From the NCBI RefSeq assembly GCF_026420865.1, contig NZ_JAPCWC010000003.1:342779-406778 (forward strand): a stretch of DNA of 64,000 nt. The letters run 5' to 3'. Made by a program: the position numbers and the translations under genes. The stretch is from Novosphingobium clariflavum. GTDB lineage: Bacteria > Pseudomonadota > Alphaproteobacteria > Sphingomonadales > Sphingomonadaceae. This document shows positions 1-6,599 of the stretch, one piece after another; position 1 is the first letter of the stretch; each line of letters begins with the position of its first letter. Below the pieces are notes generated by a model. It did no database searches. It was not told where the DNA came from and saw only the letters and a list, made by a program, of their open reading frames with translations.

Positions 1-793
1 TTACTTGCGCTTCGCGGGCCTTGCGGAACTCCTCGATGCGGCGGACGATGGCACCGATCCCGGCTTCGGTGTTGGTTGGCGGCGGCGGGGTGCCGAGCGA
101 GGCGGTGGCCTGTTCGAACTCGGCAAAAGGCGCCGATGTTGCGGGAGAGGGTGTCGCGGGAAGGGGTGTTGCGGGGGGCGTGGCCGGCGAAGCGGGGGCA
201 GGGCGCGGTGCCGGGGCCAGGGCGTGAAGGGGGGAAGGCGCGGCCGAGGGCATGCGCGGGATCGGCCGGATCATCGCCGGAGCAGGGGCGGCGGTGACGG
301 GCGGGGCTTCTTCAGCCGGACTTTCGAGCAGCGCGTCCAGCTCAAGCGCTTCGGCAGGAGGCAGGGCGCGATCCTGCACGCCCAGTTGTTCGAGCAGGGT
401 ATCGACCCGCGCCCCCAGGTCGCTGCGGTGCCGCAGGATCCCGCGCGCGCGGACGGGGAGAACGGGAACGAGCGCGAGCCAGGCCTCCTCCGTCAACTGT
501 GCGCAGCGCACGGCGGCGGTGGCAACGGCGGGTTCTGCTTCGGCGAGATGGGCCAGCAGGCGCGCGTTGGTCAGCGGCTGGAGCGGCTGGCTGACCAGAC
601 GGGCGCGGTCGGCGGCCGGAATCGTCCTGTCGAGCTGGGCGAGCTGCGCAAAGCCGGCTGCCACGGCCCAGGAGCGCGCATTTCCCGGCAACCGGCCGAG
701 GATGTCGACCAGCTGCCGATACTGGATGCGCGCCAGCGCCGCGCTCGAATTCGGCAGCTGCAACACCGTTGCAAGGCGATCGTCGAAATGCAT
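1..793 (-). CDS. N-terminal part of a probable sensor histidine kinase (runs off the window)
   Basis: The reading frame begins at ATG 793-791 (MHFDDRLATVL) and stays open for 264 codons to the window edge, so the C-terminus is missing. Residues 1 to about 155 are predicted helical and soluble; about 158-240 is low-complexity Pro/Ala-rich linker; the last visible part is a charged helix (IGAIVRRIEEFRKAREAQ). I associate this N-terminal layout with cytoplasmic hybrid/PAS sensor kinases of sphingomonads, but no HisKA or HATPase domain lies in the window, so the kinase call is recognition plus inference. No signal peptide or membrane segment is visible. Confidence 0.55.
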   Translation of the reverse strand, partial: MHFDDRLATVLQLPNSSAALARIQYRQLVDILGRLPGNARSWAVAAGFAQLAQLDRTIPAADRARLVSQPLQPLTNARLLAHLAEAEPAVATAAVRCAQLTEEAWLALVPVLPVRARGILRHRSDLGARVDTLLEQLGVQDRALPPAEALELDALLESPAEEAPPVTAAPAPAMIRPIPRMPSAAPSPLHALAPAPRPAPASPATPPATPLPATPSPATSAPFAEFEQATASLGTPPPPTNTEAGIGAIVRRIEEFRKAREAQV

Positions 794-1207
794 TACCGCT
801 CCAAAATCGTCCGGCCGTGCCGCATGCGTGGTTGCGCATGAACCAATGCACTGCCGACACTCAAGACTGTCAACTATGCCTGCCCCGGTACTGTCCTAAG
901 ACAAACCACTTAAGGAGACATCACCGGGGCATCTTTTTTTCTGGCGTCCGTTCTCGCGCCCGCGCCCGTGCGCGGGGCCCGCCGGTCCTGCCTTGGGCAC
1001 GCCGGGGAGCGGGCTGGTAACGCGAAATGTGCCATTCGCGAATCTCCAAATGGGCTCTTCGCGCCGGATGGTTGTTTCTAGGCGTTGCAATGCCTGACGA
1101 TTACGTTATGGGATAATAAAATTACAGGGGCGCAGGCGTTTTCGAGTGTAAGTTACAGCCGTCAAGGCTGGCCCGCACGCCGGGGTGTCCCGCAAGGAAA
1201 GATTCGC
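794..1207. other. Intergenic region between divergent genes
   Basis: About 410 bases separate the leftward sensor gene from the rightward Lrp-type gene and must hold both promoters. A TTGCAA at 1085-1090 and a GATAAT at 1112-1117 are seen, but the 21-base spacing is too long for a confident sigma-70 call. Short open frames here lack coherent codon use. A Shine-Dalgarno-like AAGGAG near 913 is not followed by a usable start codon. Confidence 0.4.
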
Positions 1208-1675
1208 ATGATCAATCTCGATGAAATCGACCGTCGCCTGCTGGCGGAACTTCAGAGCGAAGGTCGAATTACCAACGTCGAACTGGCGCAGCGCGTGGGG
1301 CTGACCGCGCCGCCGTGCCTGCGACGTGTCCGCAGCCTTGAAGAATCGGGCATCATCCAGGGCTACCATGCCGACCTCGATGCCTCGAAGCTCGGCTTCA
1401 CCATCACCGTCTTTGCGCTGGTCAGCCTCAAGAGCCAGGCCGAAGAATCGCTCCGCGCATTCGAGGACCACATGAAGGGTCTGCCCGAAGTGCGCGAATG
1501 CCACATGCTCAATGGCGAGATCGACTTCATCCTGAAGATCGTCAGCCGCGATCTCCAGAGCTTCCAGGAATTCCTGACCAGCAAGCTGACGCCCGCCCCG
1601 AACGTGGACAGCGTCAAGACCTCGCTGACGATCCGCACCGCCAAGAGCGTGCCCGGCGTGCCGCTGGAGGGCTGA
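1208..1675 (+). CDS. Lrp/AsnC family transcriptional regulator
   Basis: A 155-residue protein of standard Lrp/AsnC size. Residues about 3-60 form the winged helix-turn-helix (LDEIDRRLLAELQSEGRI, then a VELAQRVGL recognition region) and about 68-145 the RAM ligand-binding/oligomerisation domain. Members sense amino acids and regulate metabolism or transport. ATG 1208 is chosen because AAGGAAAG (1195-1202) lies just upstream and the protein then begins exactly where the family does; an in-frame upstream extension lacks family similarity. The ligand cannot be read from the sequence. A strong terminator follows. Confidence 0.93.
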   Translation: MINLDEIDRRLLAELQSEGRITNVELAQRVGLTAPPCLRRVRSLEESGIIQGYHADLDASKLGFTITVFALVSLKSQAEESLRAFEDHMKGLPEVRECHMLNGEIDFILKIVSRDLQSFQEFLTSKLTPAPNVDSVKTSLTIRTAKSVPGVPLEG

Positions 1676-1737
1676 GCTTCCCGGGATCGGGCGCGGCTCG
1701 CGTTTGTCCGGGTCCGTCGGCGAACTTTCGCCTGCAA

Positions 1738-1776
1738 CAGCGCCGCGCCTCCATCCCGGAGGCGCGGCGCTGTTTT
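1738..1776. terminator. Rho-independent terminator between convergent genes
   Basis: A perfect 15-bp stem (CAGCGCCGCGCCTCC 1738-1752 with 1758-1772) around a 5-base loop ATCCC is followed by TTTT on the + strand. It lies between the Lrp-type gene and the convergent aroQ and probably ends the former; its use for aroQ is less clear, as no long T-run exists on the other strand. Confidence 0.85.
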
Positions 1777-1795
1777 CATGGGGCCGATGCCGCGA

Positions 1796-2233
1796 TCAGA
1801 GCGTCGCGGCTGCTTCCAGCGCGACCAGATAGCTCTGGGCGCCGAAGCCGGCGACGGTGCCCTTGGCGGCCATGCCGACCCACGACTTGTGGCGGAATTC
1901 CTCGCGCAGGTGCGGGTTGGAGAGGTGGACCTCGATCACCGGAACCTTGATCGAGCGGATCGCGTCGTGCAGCGCGATCGAGGTGTGCGTGTAGGCGCCG
2001 GCATTGAGCAGGACGGCGTGGGCGCCGTTGTCCTCGGCTTCGTGGAGCCAGTCGACGAGGTGGCCTTCATGGTTGGACTGGCGCAAGTCGATCTCGAAAC
2101 CCAGCGTCTCGCCGCGTTCGACGAGCATGGCGCCGATATCGTCGAGCGTCTGCGATCCGTAGATGCCGGGTTCGCGCAGGCCCAGCCGGTTGAGGTTGGG
2201 GCCGTTGAGCACGTAGACCAGCTTGGCTGCCAT
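1796..2233 (-). CDS. aroQ: 3-dehydroquinate dehydratase, type II
   Basis: A 145-residue cytosolic shikimate-pathway enzyme converting 3-dehydroquinate to 3-dehydroshikimate. The hallmark NGPNLNRLGLREPGIYG starts at residue 10 and holds the expected catalytic Arg (R20) and Tyr (Y25); NAGAYTHTSIAL and EVHLSNPHLREEFR supply the remaining substrate-binding residues including the catalytic His. Length is normal for the dodecameric type II family. It stands alone, not followed by accB-accC as in many proteobacteria. The start follows a GGAACA ribosome-binding site. Its upstream region contains the hexanucleotide array described separately. Confidence 0.97.
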   Translation of the reverse strand: MAAKLVYVLNGPNLNRLGLREPGIYGSQTLDDIGAMLVERGETLGFEIDLRQSNHEGHLVDWLHEAEDNGAHAVLLNAGAYTHTSIALHDAIRSIKVPVIEVHLSNPHLREEFRHKSWVGMAAKGTVAGFGAQSYLVALEAAATL

Positions 2234-2321
2234 TGTTCCGTTTATCCCTCACATCTGCGGCGCGCGGGAATGCGGCCGGGCTGAGGCCGTCTAGCGCAGG
2301 TGCGCCGCTGCTGCCAAGCGC

Positions 2322-2399
2322 GGGAGGGGGAGTGGGAGGGGGAGCGGGAGTGGGAGTGGGAGTGGGAGTGGGAGTGGGAGTGGGAGTGGGAGTGGGAGG
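2322..2399 (+). repeat. (GGGAGT)n hexanucleotide tandem array, 13 units
   Basis: Thirteen consecutive 6-base units: three GGGAGG variants, one GGGAGC and nine GGGAGT, of which eight (2346-2393) are perfect and contiguous. The + strand is pure purine except for the T/C at the unit end and carries thirteen G-tracts of three or more with 2-3 base spacers, a canonical G-quadruplex pattern. It lies 89-166 bases upstream of aroQ and downstream of the holin gene stop; it codes for nothing convincing (frames read as Pro-Leu or Glu-Trp dipeptides). Confidence 0.95.
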
Positions 2400-2428
2400 C
2401 TCCCGCCAAGGCGGGCTTGCCGGGAGCC
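2398..2428 (-). terminator. Imperfect hairpin downstream of the holin gene
   Basis: GGCTCCCG (2398-2405) pairs with CGGGAGCC (2421-2428), with an inner CAAG/CTTG stem and a GCGGG loop. It lies just past the leftward holin gene and immediately abuts the hexanucleotide array. No U-tract follows, so termination is only possible. Confidence 0.4.
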
Positions 2429-2457
2429 GGGCCGTCTGTCGCGGGATCGGCGCGCGA

Positions 2458-2871
2458 TCAGCGATCGGAGCCTCTGGCCTTGCCCCACTGGCGCATCGCC
2501 GAATAGCCCAGATAGCCGGTCCCGAAGAGCGCGTAGAGCGGTTCGGGAATGCCGCTGAGATAGCCGGTCATGCTGGCGGCGATCGCATGGGCGGTCTGCG
2601 GGCTGAAAGCGCCGATCAGGCCCATCGGCAGGGACCACAGCAGCAGGACGTAGATGACGTAGAGGAAGCTCGGGCGGGCGCGGCTGGTCCAGGGGTCGGA
2701 TGAACCGGCCTCCGCGACGATGGCCGAGAGGCTCGCCTGGAGCATCTGCAACTCCTGGGTATTTTCCATCCTGAGCAGTTCGAGCTTCGCGCGGTCGCGG
2801 GCTTCGGGGTCGGGGATGACCTTGTCGATGATGCGGGTGACGGGACCGAGAATCGAATCGAGCAGGGGCAT
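2458..2871 (-). CDS. Holin of 3TM family (gene transfer agent / phage type)
   Basis: A 137-residue protein beginning MPLLDSILGPVTRIIDKVIP. The first ~60 residues are an amphipathic/charged helix region (EARDRAKLELLRMENTQELQ), followed by PSFLYVIYVLLLWSLPMG and two further hydrophobic stretches, the layout of the three-TM holins associated with gene-transfer-agent release. Such proteins permeabilise the inner membrane so a murein hydrolase can act. No endolysin, capsid or terminase gene lies nearby, so it is an orphan: a domesticated chromosomal copy or a phage remnant next to tRNA-Pro. Family assignment is by recognition; activity is unproven. Confidence 0.75.
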   Translation of the reverse strand: MPLLDSILGPVTRIIDKVIPDPEARDRAKLELLRMENTQELQMLQASLSAIVAEAGSSDPWTSRARPSFLYVIYVLLLWSLPMGLIGAFSPQTAHAIAASMTGYLSGIPEPLYALFGTGYLGYSAMRQWGKARGSDR

Positions 2872-3021
2872 GGGCAGGCACTCCGTTTCGGATTGAGGCC
2901 CGAAACCAGATAGTCAAATCGGCCGATGTAGGAAAATGCGCTCCGGCGCGCGGGCCATATGCTGCGCGCGGCGTGGGAAGCGGGAAGGGCAGGCGCTAAT
3001 CGTGCCGCGCTTGGCCGATAC

Positions 3022-3062
3022 GAAAACGCCGCCTCCTGCGCGAAGCAGGAAGCGGCGGTTTT
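3022..3062 (-). terminator. Terminator of tRNA-Pro
   Basis: On the minus strand a stem pairing CCGCCGCTTCCTG with CAGGAGGCGGCG, one mismatch, loop CTTCGCG, is followed by TTTTCG. It starts four bases beyond the CCA end of the tRNA, so it probably ends that transcript. Confidence 0.8.
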
Positions 3063-3065
3063 CAT

Positions 3066-3142
3066 TGGTCGGGACGAGAGGATTCGAACCTCCGACCCCC
3101 ACACCCCCAGTGTGATGCGCTACCAGGCTGCGCTACGTCCCG
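3066..3142 (-). tRNA. tRNA-Pro (anticodon GGG)
   Basis: Read on the minus strand the gene starts CGGGACGTAGCGCAGCCTGG and ends CGTCCCGACCA. The 7-bp acceptor stem CGGGACG/CGTCCCG, a D-arm, anticodon stem CACAC/GTGTG with loop TGGGGGT, and a T-arm with GGTTCGAATCC are all present; the CCA end is encoded. The anticodon GGG reads CCC and CCU proline codons. Total length 77 with CCA. Confidence 0.97.
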
Positions 3143-3484
3143 ACCGGAGCGCGGCCTATAGGCAGGGCTTTTCGATTGCGCAAGCATCCTTTTGCGACTT
3201 TTTGCCTGGGCCCTGACACTAGGCTGTGGATGAAATGGCAAAATGCCGCTTGCGGCGCGGGGCGTCTTGAAGTGGGGGCGAGGAATGCCATTTGCCGGTG
3301 ATCCGGGGCGGCGCGCCTATCTGCCTGCGTTGCCAGCCTTACGCTTTATTGCTAACCGCGCCCATCCGATGAAATCCGGCGACGGTGTTTCGGACGGGGC
3401 GCGCTGCAAATCCGGTCCATGCGGATTTATCGACGAAGGCGCGATTCCTCGCCGGGACAAAACGACAGAAGGCCTTCCATCTCA
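3143..3484. other. Intergenic region upstream of yajC
   Basis: About 340 bases between the leftward tRNA and the rightward translocase operon. It should contain both promoters. A TTGCCA at 3330-3335 with a weak AT-rich region 15-17 bases on (GCTTTATTGCTAAC) is the best candidate for the yajC operon, but it is not convincing. I see no further gene or strong hairpin. Confidence 0.35.
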
Positions 3485-3820
3485 ATGCAAAGCTCGATCA
3501 TCAACCTGCTTGCCGCCGCCGCGCCCGCGGGCGCTCCGCCTGCGTGGATCCAGTACCTGCCCTTCGTGGCGATGGCTGCGATCTTCTGGTTCCTCATCAT
3601 GCGTCCGCAGATGAAGCAGCAGAAGGAACACCGCGCCAAGCTCGCCGACCTCAAGAAGGGCGACGAAGTGCTGACCGGCGGCGGTTTTGTCGGCAAGATC
3701 GTCAAGGTCGACGATAACTATGCCGACGTCCAGCTGGCGCAGGGCCTGGTCGTGAAGGCCGTGAAGTCGACCATCGTCGACGTCATCCCGCCCGCCGGCT
3801 CGAAGCCCGCCAACGACTGA
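3485..3820 (+). CDS. yajC: Sec translocase accessory subunit YajC
   Basis: A 111-residue single-pass inner membrane protein that associates with SecD-SecF and the SecYEG channel. One membrane segment (WIQYLPFVAMAAIFWFLIM, about residues 21-39) is followed by the family signature MRPQMKQQKEHRA and a small cytosolic domain (GDEVLTGGGFVGKIVKVDD). ATG 3485 gives the normal family length; frames extending upstream do not match the family. It is the first gene of the yajC-secD-secF operon, 54 bases before secD. Confidence 0.96.
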   Translation: MQSSIINLLAAAAPAGAPPAWIQYLPFVAMAAIFWFLIMRPQMKQQKEHRAKLADLKKGDEVLTGGGFVGKIVKVDDNYADVQLAQGLVVKAVKSTIVDVIPPAGSKPAND

Positions 3821-3874
3821 GGCGTGGGTCGAGAAGGTCTCGATCCTGCATCCAATTGAGAGAAGCCTGAGGCT

Positions 3875-5491
3875 ATGCTCGAATTTACCACCTGGAAGAA
3901 GGCCTGGTACTGGGCGCTGACGCTGTTCTTCTGCGCCTGCGCCCTGCCTTCGCTGGTTGCGCTGACGCCGAACGTGCGTTGGCCCAGCGCTCTTCCCGAT
4001 CACAAGATCAATCTTGGCCTCGACCTTGCCGGCGGCAGCCGCCTGCTGCTCGAAGCCAATCGCGACCAGGTTACCCAGCAGCGTCTGGAAGCCATGGAAG
4101 AGTCGGTCCGTACCCGTCTCGGCCAGGCCCAGCCGACCATCGCCATCGGCGATGTCTCCAGCTCGGGCGGCAAGCTTGCCTTCACCGTGCGCGATGCCTC
4201 GCAGGTCGACGCCGCGCGTGAGGCGATCCTGCCGCTGACTTCGGGCGCAGGCCTTTCCGGCCAGCGCGACTGGGACATCACCGTGGAGGACGGCAACCGC
4301 TTTGTCCTCGTGCCGACGCAGGCCGGCATCGACCTGGCAATCAGCAGCGCGATGGAGACCGCGGTCGAAGTGGTGCGCAAGCGTATCGACGCGCTGGGCA
4401 CCAAGGAGCCCGACATCCGCCGTCTCGGTGGGACCCGCATCGACGTGCAGGTGCCCGGTCTGCAGGACCCGCAGGCCCTGAAGAACCTGCTCGGCCAGAC
4501 CGCCAAGCTCGAGTTCAAGATGGTCGACGAGACCGCCGTGCCGAGCGAGCTTGCCAAGGGCGCGATCCCGCCGGGCGACGAGATCGTGCCCTGGGCCGAT
4601 CCCAAGGATGCGGCCGCGCAGGGCGTGCCCGTGCTGGCGGTCAAGCGGCTGGGCGGCATCAAGGGCGACGAACTGACCGACGCCAAGCAGCAGTTCGAGC
4701 AGAAGACCAACGCCGCGGTCGTCTCGATCACCTTCAACCAGCAGGGCGGCGAGAAGTTCGCCAAGCTGACCACCGACAACGTCGGCAAGCGCTTTGCGAT
4801 CATCCTCGACGGCAAGGTGCTCTCGGCGCCCAGCATCCGCGAGCCGATCCTGGGCGGCGGTGCGCAGATCTCCGGCAGCTTCACCGTGCAGTCGGCGACC
4901 CAGCTGGCCATCGCACTGCGTTCGGGCGCGCTGCCGGTCGACCTCACCGTGGTCGAGGAACGCACCGTCGGTCCCGACCTTGGCGCCGATTCGATCCAGA
5001 AGGGCATCGTCGCCATGGCCGTCGGTACCGGCCTGCTGATGATCTTCATCCTCGTCACCTACGGCCGCTTCGGCGTCTACGCCAATGTCGCGCTGGTGGT
5101 GAACGTGTTGATGATCCTGGGCGTCATGGGCCTTGCCGGCACCACGCTGACGCTGCCCGGCATCGCCGGCTTCGTGCTGACCATCGGCGCCGCGGTCGAC
5201 GCCAACGTGCTGATCAACGAGCGCATCCGCGAGGAACGCCACCGGGGTCGCCGCGTCGTGCAGGCGGTGGAGCTGGGATACAAGGAAGCCAGCCGCGCGA
5301 TCTTCGACGCGAACCTCACCAACGTGATCGCGGCCGTGCTGATGGCAGCCTTCGGCACCGGCCCGGTGCGCGGCTTCGCGATCGTGCTGCTGATCGGTAT
5401 CGCCACTTCGGTGTTCACCGCCGTGACCATGACCCGCATGTGGGTTGCCGGCTGGCTGCGCAAGGCGCGGCCGGCGGACCTGAACCTGTAA
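3875..5491 (+). CDS. secD: Protein translocase subunit SecD
   Basis: A 538-residue RND-family membrane protein which, with SecF, uses the proton motive force to help pull preproteins through SecYEG. TM1 lies at about residues 11-30; the D1 motif GLDLAGGSRLLLEA follows near residue 47; the periplasmic P1 domain fills the middle; the C-terminal third holds five membrane segments from GIVAMAVGTGLLMIFILVTY onwards, with the conserved GAAVDANVLINERIREE motif. Shorter than E. coli SecD (about 615) but usual for alphaproteobacteria. Thirteen bases separate it from secF, whose ribosome-binding site (AGGAGAGG) is in the gap. Confidence 0.97.
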   Translation: MLEFTTWKKAWYWALTLFFCACALPSLVALTPNVRWPSALPDHKINLGLDLAGGSRLLLEANRDQVTQQRLEAMEESVRTRLGQAQPTIAIGDVSSSGGKLAFTVRDASQVDAAREAILPLTSGAGLSGQRDWDITVEDGNRFVLVPTQAGIDLAISSAMETAVEVVRKRIDALGTKEPDIRRLGGTRIDVQVPGLQDPQALKNLLGQTAKLEFKMVDETAVPSELAKGAIPPGDEIVPWADPKDAAAQGVPVLAVKRLGGIKGDELTDAKQQFEQKTNAAVVSITFNQQGGEKFAKLTTDNVGKRFAIILDGKVLSAPSIREPILGGGAQISGSFTVQSATQLAIALRSGALPVDLTVVEERTVGPDLGADSIQKGIVAMAVGTGLLMIFILVTYGRFGVYANVALVVNVLMILGVMGLAGTTLTLPGIAGFVLTIGAAVDANVLINERIREERHRGRRVVQAVELGYKEASRAIFDANLTNVIAAVLMAAFGTGPVRGFAIVLLIGIATSVFTAVTMTRMWVAGWLRKARPADLNL

Positions 5492-5504
5492 GAGGAGAGG
5501 ACAG

Positions 5505-6491
5505 ATGAAGCTCCTCAAGCTCGTTCCCGACCACACCAACATCCACTTCCTGCGCTGGCGGGTGCCGTTCTACGTCATGAGCTTCCTGCTGATGGCGGCG
5601 TCGATCGGCCTCATCGCGACCAAGGGTCTCAATCTGGGCGTCGACTTCGTCGGCGGCCAGGTGATCCGCGTGACCTTCGCGGAAGGCACCGAGGCACCGG
5701 TCGGGCCGCTGCGCACCGAGATCGAGAAGCTGGGCTACGGCGAGCCGATCATCCAGCGCTTCGGCAAGGCGAACGAGATCTCGATCCGCATGAAGCTGCC
5801 CGAAGGCGCGGACAAGAATCCCAAGCTTTCGGACGCGATGGCGGGCAAGATCACCAGCGACATCCGCTCGCACCACAGTGACGCGCGGATCGACGGGGTC
5901 GATTCGGTCTCGGGCAAGGTCTCGGGCGAACTCGGTCACAGCGCCATGCTGGCGCTCGGCCTCGCGGCCCTGGCGGTCGCCGCCTACATCTGGATCCGCT
6001 TCGAGTGGCAGTTCGGTGTCGGCGCGCTGTTCAGCCTTGTCCACGACGTGACGCTGACGCTGGGCATGTTCGCGCTGACGCAGATGGAGTTCGACCTCAA
6101 CATCGTGGCCGCGTTGCTCACGCTGATCGGTTATTCGCTGAACGACACGATCGTCGTCTACGACCGTATCCGCGAGAACATGAAGAAGTATCGCAAGATG
6201 CCGATGCCCGAGCTGCTCGACCTGTCGGTCAACGAGACGCTGGCGCGTACCATCGTGACCTCGCTGTCGATGCTGATCACGCTGGTGGCGCTGCTGCTGA
6301 TGGGCCCCGACGTGATCTTCGGCTTCACCTCGGCGATCGTGCTGGGCATCTTTGTCGGCACCTACAGCTCGATCTACATGGCGGCGCCGATCCTCATCTG
6401 GCTTGGCGTGAACAGCGAAAGCTTCGTCAAGACCGAGAGCGAGATCGACCGCCAGGAACGCCTCGCGCGCGAGCGCGGCGCGCGCCCCTGA
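5505..6491 (+). CDS. secF: Protein translocase subunit SecF
   Basis: A 328-residue partner of SecD. It has TM1 near residues 20-42, the D1-like LGVDFVGGQVIRV, a short periplasmic domain, and five C-terminal membrane segments with the diagnostic GYSLNDTIVVYDRIREN. The C-terminus is a charged cytosolic tail rich in Arg and Glu. It is the last gene of the yajC-secD-secF operon and is directly followed by a strong terminator. Confidence 0.97.
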   Translation: MKLLKLVPDHTNIHFLRWRVPFYVMSFLLMAASIGLIATKGLNLGVDFVGGQVIRVTFAEGTEAPVGPLRTEIEKLGYGEPIIQRFGKANEISIRMKLPEGADKNPKLSDAMAGKITSDIRSHHSDARIDGVDSVSGKVSGELGHSAMLALGLAALAVAAYIWIRFEWQFGVGALFSLVHDVTLTLGMFALTQMEFDLNIVAALLTLIGYSLNDTIVVYDRIRENMKKYRKMPMPELLDLSVNETLARTIVTSLSMLITLVALLLMGPDVIFGFTSAIVLGIFVGTYSSIYMAAPILIWLGVNSESFVKTESEIDRQERLARERGARP

Positions 6492-6515
6492 GGCGTATTT
6501 CGTACACCACAATAG

Positions 6516-6554
6516 AAAGGGGCCGCTCCCGCGAGGGAGCGGCCCCTTTTTATT
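6516..6554 (+). terminator. Terminator of the yajC-secDF operon
   Basis: AAAGGGGCCGCTCCC (6516-6530), loop GCGA, then GGGAGCGGCCCCTTTTT: a perfect GC-rich stem followed by five Ts. On the opposite strand the A-run at 6516 gives TTT, so it could also stop the convergent DUF885 gene. Confidence 0.92.
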
Positions 6555-6599
6555 TGCTAGCCCGGGTTCAACCCCTGTCAGGTGCGTTTCAGGTGTGCC

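Noticed and set aside
1085..1117. Sigma-70 promoter TTGCAA...GATAAT for the Lrp-type gene
   Set aside because: The 21-base spacer is too long for a confident call.
2346..2393. CRISPR-like array
   Set aside because: The units are contiguous 6-mers without spacers; it is a microsatellite. No CRISPR or cas gene was seen anywhere in the window.
2291..2917. A 208-codon minus-strand frame with long Pro-Leu repeats
   Set aside because: It is out of frame with the well-supported holin gene, and its Pro-Leu tract is simply the hexanucleotide array read as codons; no ribosome-binding site or family match.
3482..5542. A 686-codon frame antisense to secD
   Set aside because: High-GC genomes give long open frames opposite real genes; composition is His/Gln/Asp-rich and matches no family, while secD on the other strand is unmistakable.
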